42,930 bases of DNA from an uncultured Flavobacteriales bacterium (GTDB lineage: Bacteria; Bacteroidota; Bacteroidia; Palsa-965). Positions 8,649 to 17,102 of this stretch are shown one piece after another. Under the pieces are notes generated by a model. That model did not search any database. It saw only the letters and a program-made list of their open reading frames with translations, and was not told where the DNA came from. How positions within the stretch are numbered: position 1 is the stretch's first letter; each line of letters opens with the position of its first letter. The stretch is from NCBI GenBank assembly GCA_937974275.1, contig CALJIF010000114.1, positions 1-42,930 on the forward strand. Direction: 5' to 3'. The position numbers were made by a program, and so were the translations under genes.

Positions 8649-9524
8649 TTACGCCAATGAATATACCGAAATTGCACAACGGAAGGCCAAAAATTTCAAC
8701 GATTTCGGTAATAAGGAGAACAATACTCCATCCGACATGGCTATCCGGGCGAGTAAAGAGCGAACAAATTTCTTGTGAACGGGCAGTGTTTTTTCGTCCG
8801 GAACTTTCAACCATTTGTTGTATTCCGGATTAAGTTCCAATAGACGTTTTTTACCTTGCAAATATTCGGCATTACGTCGAACATATTGCTGCAACGTTGG
8901 CCAGTCCTCGTGCCACGCCATTAACTCCCGATTATAATAAATAGGAATTTGTTGCTGTAGCGCACGCATGGCAAATTCAAAGTCTTCTCCATCCTTTAAA
9001 TTTTCGTTAAAGCCGTTCAAAGCTTGCATTACGTTTATAGGCATGCTCACGTTGCACGATGTAAAGGCGTATTTGTCGGACTCTACACGATAAAACGAAC
9101 CTCGGGGTTTATACCATGCCTGTTCTTGAGCTACCAGATAAGATCCGAATATTGATGGCGCGTTCTGTGGATTTCGAAAGCCATTCCCGGAAACAATAGA
9201 ATTCGGATGCTGTTGATGAAACTCGATGTGTTTACGCACCAAATCAGTTGACGCGATCATATCATCATCTAGAAACAGCAACTGCTTCGTGGTGCAAATT
9301 GAAAGTGCTTTATTTCGTATAGCAGCGCGTCCACCGTTCGGGAAGTAATGAAATGCAACCTCAGGGAATTTAGTTTTCAGCTGATCTGTACCATCCGAAC
9401 TGCCGTCAATTAATACATGAATTTTCGGAATGGGAATGTCCTGCAGCATTAAACTTTCCAGCAATCGTTCAACACGTTGCTTTCCGTTATACGTTGGAAT
9501 GAATATGCTGAGTTCAGAATTCAT
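8649..9524 (-). CDS. Family 2 glycosyltransferase
   Basis: The 291-aa GT-A enzyme begins ELSIFIPTYNGKQRVERLL, has VLIDGSSDGTDQL, and carries the metal-binding LFLDDDMI with D86-D87-D88. A later block, FNENLKDGEDFEFAMRALQQ, contains the GEDxEF catalytic-base pattern common in GT2. The C-terminal 60 residues are hydrophobic and basic (SLLARIAMSDGVLFSLLP), perhaps a membrane-associating tail. The downstream GT4 gene starts with no intervening base. Confidence 0.9.
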   Translation of the reverse strand: MNSELSIFIPTYNGKQRVERLLESLMLQDIPIPKIHVLIDGSSDGTDQLKTKFPEVAFHYFPNGGRAAIRNKALSICTTKQLLFLDDDMIASTDLVRKHIEFHQQHPNSIVSGNGFRNPQNAPSIFGSYLVAQEQAWYKPRGSFYRVESDKYAFTSCNVSMPINVMQALNGFNENLKDGEDFEFAMRALQQQIPIYYNRELMAWHEDWPTLQQYVRRNAEYLQGKKRLLELNPEYNKWLKVPDEKTLPVHKKFVRSLLARIAMSDGVLFSLLPKSLKFLAFRCAISVYSLA

Positions 9525-9529
9525 AGTGC

Positions 9530-10264
9530 TTACAACTTCGTATTGCTGTATATGGCATCAAACTCCGTCATCTGAACACCATTCTTGCGCGAAGGTACAA
9601 TGAAGTCAACCGGTTCGAAACCTGCATTCCGCAGTTTTTCATCTGTTTCGTAACACATACAACGTCCATCGTAAAGCTTATGCACCGACATCCCTGTAAT
9701 TACAAATCGAGTTCTGCTTAAACTTTCTGTCGCTCCTTCAAGAACTTTAATTTCATTGCCTTGTGTGTCAAGTTTAATGAACAAAATATCATTAAAATTA
9801 AAACTATCTAATGTGGAAGATTTAATATTAATGACTTCTTTAACTTGTAGCTGTTCGGCTAAAATCCCGGAAACGTCCTTGGATGAAGTATCAATGTTGT
9901 GCAGGGAAGAAGAAACGTCATTGTGTGTTACATAAAAGGGCACGGAGCCTTCCTTGCCCGATACTGCCAGGTGATGTGTTTGGATTTTAGAAATATCATT
10001 AACAGTTTTTTCCAATAATTGAATGGCACGCGGATTAGGCTCGAAAGCGTGTACGGTTGCATGAGGGAAATAGTTATTAAAGAACAGTGCTGTTTTCCCA
10101 TCATATGCACCCACATCAATAATAGAACCTTTAAATGATTTTCCAAATCCTTGTTGGTTGGCTAATCTAACTGCACGTACCAGATGTTCATACGGGTGAG
10201 TGAAAGTGGTGTCTTTAATATGCAGTCTTACTTTATTCCAGAAGGATCGTTCGAAAATGTTCAT
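9530..10264 (-). CDS. FkbM family methyltransferase (QG class)
   Basis: The 244-aa protein has SAM motif I SIIDVGAYDGKTA (residues 47-59), the acidic loop HAFEPNP and the late motif FIKLDTQGNEIKVLEGA. It differs from three of its paralogues in carrying GAYDG rather than GANxG, and DTQGNE rather than DVEGxE. I start it at the ATG at 10264 (MNIFERSFWNK), because the longer form from 10309 would overlap the end of the preceding gene by 40 nt. It is presumed to O-methylate the exported glycan; the acceptor is unknown. Confidence 0.85.
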   Translation of the reverse strand: MNIFERSFWNKVRLHIKDTTFTHPYEHLVRAVRLANQQGFGKSFKGSIIDVGAYDGKTALFFNNYFPHATVHAFEPNPRAIQLLEKTVNDISKIQTHHLAVSGKEGSVPFYVTHNDVSSSLHNIDTSSKDVSGILAEQLQVKEVINIKSSTLDSFNFNDILFIKLDTQGNEIKVLEGATESLSRTRFVITGMSVHKLYDGRCMCYETDEKLRNAGFEPVDFIVPSRKNGVQMTEFDAIYSNTKL

Positions 10265-10269
10265 GCGGA

Positions 10270-11070
10270 CTACAATTTTGAAAAAATAAAATCTACATAT
10301 TTCCGCCAACTAAAGGGCATTCTATGGTACCAACGTCTTTTTAAATACGCCCATTTTGTCTCCACGGGACGTTTTCCGGTATTTAATACAATTCCTTCAT
10401 TCTTGCATAATTCTATGGCGTCGAGCATCCAAACTCCGCGAGAAAGGGCTGTACACAAATAGGGAATAGGTCCGTGCACATAGCGAAGGCCGGGTGTTAC
10501 TGCTATTCCGCTGTACAAGCGATTATCAGTTCTACTTCTCTCCGTGGCTTTGTGTTCAAATTCCCAAGGCGATTCTCCCGGGATAATTAAGTCATAAAAA
10601 GACTTTTTATGCCATAATCCTGTTTGCAGATTTACCCGATAGCGCGCTTCTTTTCTGGTGGCAACGAATGGGTGTTCGCTAGGCATTGTATCGTAAGCAT
10701 AATCAATAAAATGGTCCTCCGGAAAGCAAGCTAAGCGCATAAATACACTTTGGTGCTTTTCCATGAAATCAACAGCATCATTCAACAAAGCCTGATCAGG
10801 GCGGGCATAAATGAAATAATCTTCTAGGATGACGATGACATATTCTTCTTCAATCTGCTCTAGTATTGATCTTGTATCCGTTGACCAATCATTTGGCGTG
10901 CCTGAAAGTACAGTTTTTACTTTGGGGTTATCGAATGATATCGTATTGCTACCCAAATAGATTTTATAGGGGCAATCTTTCCAATGTTTAAATAAAAACT
11001 CAAAGAATACCGGCCATATATCAGCGTATTTATCGCAACTCAAAACTAATATGGCACAGTTCGAACTCAT
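10270..11070 (-). CDS. Putative GT-A-type glycosyltransferase of a polysaccharide locus
   Basis: The 266-aa protein starts MSSNCAILVLSCDKYADIW and continues with PYKIYLGSNTISFD. An acidic segment YVIVILEDYFIYARPDQ (near residues 77-93) could supply the metal-binding residues. Its size, its strand-rich N-terminus and the LED motif resemble small GT-A transferases that I recall from capsule and O-antigen clusters, but it is not a textbook GT2. It sits between two FkbM genes with gaps of 2 and 5 nt. I infer a glycosyltransferase role; a different sugar-modifying enzyme is possible. Confidence 0.65.
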   Translation of the reverse strand: MSSNCAILVLSCDKYADIWPVFFEFLFKHWKDCPYKIYLGSNTISFDNPKVKTVLSGTPNDWSTDTRSILEQIEEEYVIVILEDYFIYARPDQALLNDAVDFMEKHQSVFMRLACFPEDHFIDYAYDTMPSEHPFVATRKEARYRVNLQTGLWHKKSFYDLIIPGESPWEFEHKATERSRTDNRLYSGIAVTPGLRYVHGPIPYLCTALSRGVWMLDAIELCKNEGIVLNTGKRPVETKWAYLKRRWYHRMPFSWRKYVDFIFSKL

Positions 11071-11072
11071 GA

Positions 11073-11795
11073 CTACAACTCGATAAATGCGAATATATCT
11101 CCGTTATGCAAGTTTTCATTTTTGCATAAAACTTCAATTTCTTCCTTCAATTCTTGCGCAGTAATCAAAACATCAGAATCGGATACAATGGATTTAAATT
11201 TATAATTGCCGAGTGACTGTAATCGCTCGATGCAATGGATGCAATCTGCTTTTAACTCAGGGAGTGTATATTCAAAACTGACGGTTGCAACCGATTGCGA
11301 TAGTCCTTGTAATACTTCCGCTTCAAAGCCTTCCACGTCAATTTTGATATAATCAGGTTTTCCATATTTTTTAATTAACGAATCCAACGTAATAACAGGT
11401 ACGTTGATTGTTTTATTCCATTTAGCTTGTGAGCCTTGAAAACGATTACTTTCATTAACCTTTTTAATCCATTCCGGATTCATAGAGCTTAGCGTATGCG
11501 CCGTTGAGGTTGTCATTGCAATGGTGCCGGGTTTCGATCCTGCTCCCGACGGAATGATACGGACAAGTGGAATGAACAAAAATCGAAGATTTAGGAAACG
11601 ATAACAGAACGGTTGTGGTTCTATTGCTATGACTCGTGCACCCCGCTGACGAAATAGATTGGCATAGTTTCCAAGATTCGCGCCAACATCAAATACCAGC
11701 ATATTGGGGCGCAGAAAATGAAAATCGCGATCCGGAGGTTTTGGTAATCCTCGAATCAGATATTTAAAATAATCCCACAACACATATATCCACAT
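11073..11795 (-). CDS. FkbM family methyltransferase (DVE class)
   Basis: The 240-aa protein shows motif I MLVFDVGANLGNYAN (residues 32-46), the acidic loop VIAIEPQPFC and the late motif YIKIDVEGFEAEVLQG, all canonical for FkbM. The N-terminal 15 residues are aromatic-rich (MWIYVLWDYFKYLIRG), which suggests a membrane-contacting helix and fits an acceptor carried on a lipid. The gene begins 1 nt after the GT2 stop and ends 2 nt before the next gene. It presumably methylates one sugar position of the glycan. Confidence 0.87.
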   Translation of the reverse strand: MWIYVLWDYFKYLIRGLPKPPDRDFHFLRPNMLVFDVGANLGNYANLFRQRGARVIAIEPQPFCYRFLNLRFLFIPLVRIIPSGAGSKPGTIAMTTSTAHTLSSMNPEWIKKVNESNRFQGSQAKWNKTINVPVITLDSLIKKYGKPDYIKIDVEGFEAEVLQGLSQSVATVSFEYTLPELKADCIHCIERLQSLGNYKFKSIVSDSDVLITAQELKEEIEVLCKNENLHNGDIFAFIEL

Positions 11796-11796
11796 A

Positions 11797-12681
11797 CTAC
11801 TTTACTTTACGTTTAAGACGTCGATAAATTCCGACGAACCTGCGTTTACCTTCGAAATTTAATTTCATAAACGAAACAGCATCGAGCATTTCTTTTGCCG
11901 CTGCAGTTTTCCCTTCACCCAACAATTCATCTGCATACCAAAGGTAATAATAAGGCATTGCGGATTGTACGACTTCATTGTCGTGATGCTTGGACATTAA
12001 TTTTTCGTACAATACATCACGTTCTTTACGGAATGGATTTGCAGCACTCATAGTTTTCGAATCGCCGTGGAAGCGAAATCCGGCAAGAACATAATCACTT
12101 TGACAAATTGCATTTTGACCGAATTCGACTAAATACCGCAGCCATAAATCCAAATCCATGCACATGCGAAGGTTATCATCTAGCGGTAAAAGTTTCGTTA
12201 GAGCATTAGTTTTGTAAAACATGGCAGGTTGATTTACCTGTCCATATCCCAAAGTTGTAGCAACGGATTTGTACACAATTGGTATTGAATTGCGAATCGT
12301 GCCGTTCACATCAAAAAAACGCGTTCTTCCTATGAATAAATTTTTGTGTGGATTTCGGTTATACAATTCTGCAAGATGATGCAATGAACCCGGTTCAAGT
12401 ACGTCGTCGCTGTTAAGCCAGTTAAAAATATCTCCGGTTACATGAGCTAGCCCTTTGTTAATTGCATGCGTTTGTCCGTTGTCTTTTTCGCTAACCCAAT
12501 ATTTAACGTGAGACGCATAACGTTCAATAACAGCAACCGTATTATCAGTGCTGCCACCATCGATGACCATTAGCTCCAGATTCGGGTATTGCTGACTGAT
12601 CAGTGATTCCAAGGTCTCACCGATGAATTGTCCCTGATTGAAAGACGGAACAACAATACTGATTTTCGGAAATGATTTCAT
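11797..12681 (-). CDS. Family 2 glycosyltransferase
   Basis: The 294-aa enzyme opens KISIVVPSFNQGQFIGETLE and has MVIDGGSTDNT. The donor-site helix EKDNGQTHAINKGL and the motif NWLNSDDVL (N90-S-D-D93) stand where other GT2 enzymes have DxD. This NSDD variant is frequent in GT2 enzymes of the WcaA type. It overlaps the preceding FkbM gene by 4 nt. Assembly of the exported glycan on the cytoplasmic face is the likely role. Confidence 0.9.
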   Translation of the reverse strand: MKSFPKISIVVPSFNQGQFIGETLESLISQQYPNLELMVIDGGSTDNTVAVIERYASHVKYWVSEKDNGQTHAINKGLAHVTGDIFNWLNSDDVLEPGSLHHLAELYNRNPHKNLFIGRTRFFDVNGTIRNSIPIVYKSVATTLGYGQVNQPAMFYKTNALTKLLPLDDNLRMCMDLDLWLRYLVEFGQNAICQSDYVLAGFRFHGDSKTMSAANPFRKERDVLYEKLMSKHHDNEVVQSAMPYYYLWYADELLGEGKTAAAKEMLDAVSFMKLNFEGKRRFVGIYRRLKRKVK

Positions 12682-13517
12682 CGTGCCGGTTTCGCAATCA
12701 GATTTTTGTGTTCGAAATTAAAATCATGCTGCACCACTAAAGTTTTGTGACGTGGATCGTATTCATAAAGTTGATAACCCACGGCACGAATAAATTCAGC
12801 CACTTCTGCACAACTTGTTCCTGCTGCTTTCAAGTTTGGTGAAGTAAATTCAATGAATAATGTAGGGTGGTATGTTTGTAAAGTTTCTTGTAACCCTTTT
12901 AGCACGTGCAATTCCCATCCTTCTACATCAATTTTAATAATATCGGGTGAACGAAGCGTTTTATTTGCAACAAGCTCGTCGAGCACTATAGTCTTAATGG
13001 TTTCTAATCGGTAATTGCCTGCTTCGGGTTTAACAGCCAACGAATTCCATGCATCCATTCCTTTGTCGGGAATATAAATTTGCGCTTCACCTACATGGTC
13101 GGACGCAGCTGCAAGGAAAGTAGTAACGTGCTTATCTTTCTTATTAAGTTGTATGTTCTCAAAAAGTCTATCATGTGTTCCGCTTACCGGTTCGAAACTA
13201 TACACATGTCCCTGAGGAGTTACTTTTTCCGCAGCGATTACCGAGAAGAAACCAATGTTGGCACCGATATCGTAAAATACCATTCCGGGTTGCAGAACGG
13301 ATTCCAACCACTCGCGCTCTGCCCATTCAAATGCACCGCAATAAATATGAGGAGCAAGTTCGTTATCCGTATATAATTTGAACGAAAGATCAGGTGAAAT
13401 TTTAATTATAACATCTTGCTGTCGATTGCGAAGTGCTAACCATTCTTTACGCTTTTTTCGAACACCACTCCAAAATATGCGCTGCTGAACGGAGAATCTG
13501 ATTCTTGAAAGTATCAT
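12678..13517 (-). CDS. FkbM family methyltransferase (DVE class)
   Basis: The 279-aa protein has motif I MVFYDIGANIGFFSVIA (from residue 79), acidic loop YSFEPVSG and late motif IIKIDVEGWELHVLKG. An extended N-terminal region of about 75 residues precedes the Rossmann domain. It begins with a basic, aromatic stretch (QQRIFWSGVRKKRKEW), possibly for membrane or acceptor contact. It overlaps its FkbM neighbour and the downstream GT2 by 4 nt each. It is adjacent to another FkbM of a different motif class, so the pair is not a simple recent duplication. Confidence 0.88.
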   Translation of the reverse strand: MILSRIRFSVQQRIFWSGVRKKRKEWLALRNRQQDVIIKISPDLSFKLYTDNELAPHIYCGAFEWAEREWLESVLQPGMVFYDIGANIGFFSVIAAEKVTPQGHVYSFEPVSGTHDRLFENIQLNKKDKHVTTFLAAASDHVGEAQIYIPDKGMDAWNSLAVKPEAGNYRLETIKTIVLDELVANKTLRSPDIIKIDVEGWELHVLKGLQETLQTYHPTLFIEFTSPNLKAAGTSCAEVAEFIRAVGYQLYEYDPRHKTLVVQHDFNFEHKNLIAKPAR

Positions 13518-14212
13518 ATTCCTCGTTTTTTAAATAATACATCAGCTTGCAGTAATTCACCTTCCGCACTTTTGAATCCGGGTAATATATTGATCATGAT
13601 GAACTGTTGCGACTCCAGGAAAGAAACGATGTCTTCAAACACCGGAGAACCTTTATACAACGGTTTAAATGAAACTTCAATCCAGATGTACTCGGTTCTT
13701 TGTAATGTGTTTATTGCACCTGTCAATGCATGTAGTTCTGCGCCCTGTATATCCAGTTTCATTAATCCAATCGACTCTCCTTCAAACAGGTTCATACTGT
13801 CCAGCGTTACAACTTCAACGCTTCGTTTTGTGCCGGAAATATCAATTTCTTTGCCCAGTAGTTGCTCATCTGCGGGCAGGAGTGAAGAAGTAGCAGGCAG
13901 CACATTTTCATAAAACTCCAGTTCTCCCGGCTGATCACTTACTGCATACGGATACACCGATACAGCAGCATTCTTTTCAAATTTATTTTTTAATAATTGA
14001 AAATACTTTTCTTGCGGTTCAAATATAACACCTTGTTTGATGTTTAATTCTTTTTGAAGAAACAGGAAAAAGCTCCCGTCAAATCCACCAATATCACAAT
14101 AATTGATCGGTTTCTTAGGTAATAGCTGAATCAATTCCCGACGCAATTTCACATCTCCGAACTTACCCGAATACAAAACACGATTCAATATTTTATAGGT
14201 TAACTTCAGCAT
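13514..14212 (-). CDS. FkbM family methyltransferase (QG class)
   Basis: The 232-aa protein carries motif I INYCDIGGFDGSFF (residues 36-49), acidic loop VIFEPQEKYF and late motif LMKLDIQGAELHALTG. The GGFDG and DIQGAE variants group it with the 9530-10264 enzyme rather than with the adjacent 12678 enzyme. It lies directly after wzt (5-nt gap), a position often taken by chain-modifying or capping enzymes in ABC-exported O-antigen loci. A capping role is therefore conceivable but not shown. Confidence 0.85.
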   Translation of the reverse strand: MLKLTYKILNRVLYSGKFGDVKLRRELIQLLPKKPINYCDIGGFDGSFFLFLQKELNIKQGVIFEPQEKYFQLLKNKFEKNAAVSVYPYAVSDQPGELEFYENVLPATSSLLPADEQLLGKEIDISGTKRSVEVVTLDSMNLFEGESIGLMKLDIQGAELHALTGAINTLQRTEYIWIEVSFKPLYKGSPVFEDIVSFLESQQFIMINILPGFKSAEGELLQADVLFKKRGI

Positions 14213-14217
14213 CAGGA

Positions 14218-15405
14218 TTATAGTTTCTGAATCTGTAATTGTTGTGCGCCGTATTTCCAGTCCAACTGCAACACTCTTCCTGTTGCAACAATGGGCTGAT
14301 TCGCAACTTCCAGCAATAATGCTTGTTCCACACGATCGTAATATTCTTTATCCGGTTCCGTAAGATCAATACTCATATAGTAGAGTCCGTTAGCTAAAGT
14401 TGACGTTGGAAGGCGAAATTGAACGGTGTTATCGCCGGGATTAAGTTGAACTTTTTCTTCAGGATTAAATGTACCTAAGGACCCGAAACCTGAAGGCGTC
14501 AAATCAATACTGCTTAAACGCACATCAAGTGCGCAAGACATTGAACTTGTGGAATGAATGCGAACCGTTACTTCTGTAAACTGCTCACTTTGTGAAGTTT
14601 TTTCAACTTGCAGTACAGCACAACGTTTAACTGTTTCCGCTGTTCTAATAGTGTTGCTGGCTCTCGGCTGATCGTTTAAATAGGATTGAATAATTTGTCC
14701 TGTAGGGCCCTGCATTTTCAGTTGACCTTGTTGCAGGTAAATGCTGTTTTTGCATAATGCCTGAACGGCGCCCATGTTGTGACTTACAAACAGGATAGTG
14801 CGTCCGCTTTTGCTGACATCTTCCATTTTGCCCATGCAACGTTGCTGAAATTCTGCATCACCAACTGCCAGTACTTCATCGATAATTAAAATTTCCGGTT
14901 CTAGAAAAGCCGCAACCGAAAAGGCCAGGCGCAATTGCATACCACTACTGTAATGTTTAAGCGGTGTATCTAAAAACTTTCCTGTTCCGGAGAATTCTAC
15001 AATCTCGTTGAATTTTGAATTAATTTCTGCACGCTTCATTCCAAGAATAGAACCGTTCATGAAAATATTTTCACGTCCTGTCAATTCCGGGTGAAAGCCG
15101 GTTCCAACCTCAAGTAAACTTGCAATTCTACCGCGTACTTTAATATGCCCTGCGCTTGGAGGTGTAATGCGAGATAGAATTTTAAGTAATGTAGATTTAC
15201 CCGCACCGTTTTTCCCTACTATTCCAATGGTATCACCCTGTTGAACGTTAAAGCTGATATCTCGCAGTGCGTAAAAAGTTTCTACTTCGGTGGCGCTGCT
15301 TTTAAATATTCCCGACACGGCATCGCGCATACTTAAATACGGCGACTGTTCATGGTTAATCCTGAACGTCTTGCTGATGTCTTGTATTTCGAGAATTGGC
15401 TTCAC
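14218..15405 (-). CDS. wzt: Wzt, polysaccharide ABC exporter ATPase with C-terminal glycan-binding domain
   Basis: The 395-aa protein joins an ABC ATPase (about 1-245) to a beta-rich C-terminal domain (about 260-395). Walker A is GKNGAGKST (64-72), the signature is YSSGMQ (152-157), Walker B is ILIIDE (172-177) and the H-loop His is H209 in FVSHNM. The C-terminal domain corresponds to the Wzt carbohydrate-binding domain, which in Escherichia coli O8/O9a exporters recognises the modified chain terminus. That implies the exported glycan here carries a terminal mark. The start overlaps the wzm stop as ATGA. Together with the permease it would drive export of the completed lipid-linked polymer across the inner membrane. 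Confidence 0.93.
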   Translation of the reverse strand: MKPILEIQDISKTFRINHEQSPYLSMRDAVSGIFKSSATEVETFYALRDISFNVQQGDTIGIVGKNGAGKSTLLKILSRITPPSAGHIKVRGRIASLLEVGTGFHPELTGRENIFMNGSILGMKRAEINSKFNEIVEFSGTGKFLDTPLKHYSSGMQLRLAFSVAAFLEPEILIIDEVLAVGDAEFQQRCMGKMEDVSKSGRTILFVSHNMGAVQALCKNSIYLQQGQLKMQGPTGQIIQSYLNDQPRASNTIRTAETVKRCAVLQVEKTSQSEQFTEVTVRIHSTSSMSCALDVRLSSIDLTPSGFGSLGTFNPEEKVQLNPGDNTVQFRLPTSTLANGLYYMSIDLTEPDKEYYDRVEQALLLEVANQPIVATGRVLQLDWKYGAQQLQIQKL

Positions 15406-16220
15406 GCGAGATCGGCGAAATAATGTTCTGTTTTCTTAAAATAATAAATGCCAATAATCAGGAATAGGGCATATATGCCATAACCCGAAATCAATTCCAT
15501 ACTTGAAGGTAACTCGTAACCAAATCCTGCCTGGGCCCATTTAATTCCAAGCGCAGCGGGATTAATATTCAGTAATGGTTTAAGGTGTGCCGGAATATTA
15601 ATTGCATTGAGGAAAAGCGGAGATACGAATAGTAATAATTGCAGTAAAAACGGAATCACGTAACGGAAGTCACGATATTTTACATTCAGCGCCGAAAGCA
15701 CTAATGCAGGTCCCGTCGCGGCAAACAGCATAGTTACTACAGCCACAGGAAATGTCCATAAAACCTGTGCAATATGTATTTCTGTTGGTGATAATAGACA
15801 AACGGCTGCCAGAATCGGAATAGACATGACGAAATCGAACAATGTCCCGGCGAGAGAAGAGAGCGGGAGCAGTAAACGCGGAAAATAAATTTTCTTAATA
15901 ATGTTGGCATTACTTACCATGCTGTTGCCTGCATTATTGATGCCTGAAGAAAAAATGTTCCAGACCATCATTCCTGCATAAAACGGTAAAAAGTTGCTCA
16001 CAAAGCCACCTGTTCGACTTCCTAAAACAAAGGCTAAAATAGCTGCTATCATTAGGGGTTGTAAAACTGCCCATAAAAATCCCAGCGCCGTTTGTTTGTA
16101 TTTTATTTTAATGTCACGCCATGCAAAAAAATACAACAGCTCATGATATTGTTTTAATTCCGAGATATTCAACCGGAATTTCCCCGGAGCTTTTATGGTA
16201 TATTCCTTTATTGGTTCCAT
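15402..16220 (-). CDS. wzm: Wzm, polysaccharide ABC exporter permease
   Basis: The 272-aa ABC-2 type permease has an amphipathic cytoplasmic N-terminus with YFAWRDIKIKYKQTALGFLWAV, the conserved gate/coupling region of Wzm and TagG proteins; I quote it only as the motif WRDIKIKYKQT. Six hydrophobic segments follow. NANIIKKIYFPRLLLP is the usual loop before the third segment. It overlaps the sulfotransferase stop by 13 nt and wzt by 4 nt. With Wzt it forms the channel that exports the glycan. A second, different Wzm starts at 42597. Confidence 0.93.
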   Translation of the reverse strand: MEPIKEYTIKAPGKFRLNISELKQYHELLYFFAWRDIKIKYKQTALGFLWAVLQPLMIAAILAFVLGSRTGGFVSNFLPFYAGMMVWNIFSSGINNAGNSMVSNANIIKKIYFPRLLLPLSSLAGTLFDFVMSIPILAAVCLLSPTEIHIAQVLWTFPVAVVTMLFAATGPALVLSALNVKYRDFRYVIPFLLQLLLFVSPLFLNAINIPAHLKPLLNINPAALGIKWAQAGFGYELPSSMELISGYGIYALFLIIGIYYFKKTEHYFADLA

Positions 16221-17086
16221 AGCTCGGTGTCAAATCCTGTAAGTTGTTGTAAATCCTTGTTATAAGGCTCGAAAAAAGTTGTCAAATACGTGCGCATCTC
16301 GGCAGAAACAGGATCCGGACGCTTTTCTGTTTTGTTTATGCCACGTACAGCTTCGCCTAATTTATGATTTGCAGAAGCAGGAATCACTTTTTTTATCAGT
16401 TTCTTGATCGGATTATTATTATCAAAAAATCGATTCGTTAAGCGTGAATACGTTAATGATTGCGCCTTTTTAGTTTCATTATGAACAACATGTGTTGCAG
16501 GCTGAAAATCGGAAGACACCCGCAACCATTCATAAACTTCTTTACAATACGGTAGCGGATCTTTTTTAAAATCTTCGAACGAGAATATTTTAACTTGTTC
16601 CTTGGGAAAGTTGGCGTAGATATCTTTCAGATGATTGATGTATAAACTCATTCCAACAAAAATCTCATAACGCCAATCGCTTTTATCGTGGCCCCCACCG
16701 GCTATTACTTCCTTCATGGCAGTAAAATCTGTCTTCACTGAACCGTAAAATTGTTCCATCAAAAAAGCACTGTACATCCTGTCAATCGGATTACGAAGCA
16801 GAATGACAATTTTACATTGAGGATTATACTGCGCAAGACGTTTCAATCCTTCGGAATGCGCATACAGCATGGCATTTTTGGCGATAAGCGTATTGCCTTC
16901 CCGGTAATCGTGAAAATACTTTTCGTAAGCTTTTTCTATTCCGGCGTGGTATTCTTCATCAACAACAAAGTATCCGATTTCCTTCTGATCATGCGTAGAA
17001 ATATTCGGGTGTTCACCCAAATAGTTTTTCAGCGATGTGGTGCCGGCTTTTTGAGCACCGACAATCATAAGGTCAATCTTCTTCAC
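16208..17086 (-). CDS. PAPS-dependent sulfotransferase
   Basis: The 292-aa protein starts MKKIDLMIVGAQKAGTTSLK, the 5'-phosphosulfate-binding loop (GAQKAGTTSL, residues 10-19). It also carries the 3'-phosphate-binding block LLRNPIDRMYSAFL (R98, S106). These are the two defining motifs of the Sulfotransfer_1-type fold, with PAPS as donor. It is the first gene of the polysaccharide unit and overlaps wzm by 13 nt, so a glycan hydroxyl or amine is the likely acceptor. No PAPS-synthesis genes (cysD/N/C) lie in the window. Alternative acceptors such as lipids or proteins cannot be excluded. Confidence 0.88.
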   Translation of the reverse strand: MKKIDLMIVGAQKAGTTSLKNYLGEHPNISTHDQKEIGYFVVDEEYHAGIEKAYEKYFHDYREGNTLIAKNAMLYAHSEGLKRLAQYNPQCKIVILLRNPIDRMYSAFLMEQFYGSVKTDFTAMKEVIAGGGHDKSDWRYEIFVGMSLYINHLKDIYANFPKEQVKIFSFEDFKKDPLPYCKEVYEWLRVSSDFQPATHVVHNETKKAQSLTYSRLTNRFFDNNNPIKKLIKKVIPASANHKLGEAVRGINKTEKRPDPVSAEMRTYLTTFFEPYNKDLQQLTGFDTELWNQ

Positions 17087-17094
17087 GTAAAGTT

Positions 17095-17102
17095 TAACTT
17101 TG
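17095..17102 (+). promoter_or_regulatory. Candidate -7 box for rdgB
   Basis: TAACTTTG matches TAnnTTTG exactly and lies 42 nt before the rdgB ATG, in the 58-nt divergent gap next to the sulfotransferase start. No TTG sits at the expected -33 distance, so this is a partial promoter match only. Confidence 0.4.
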
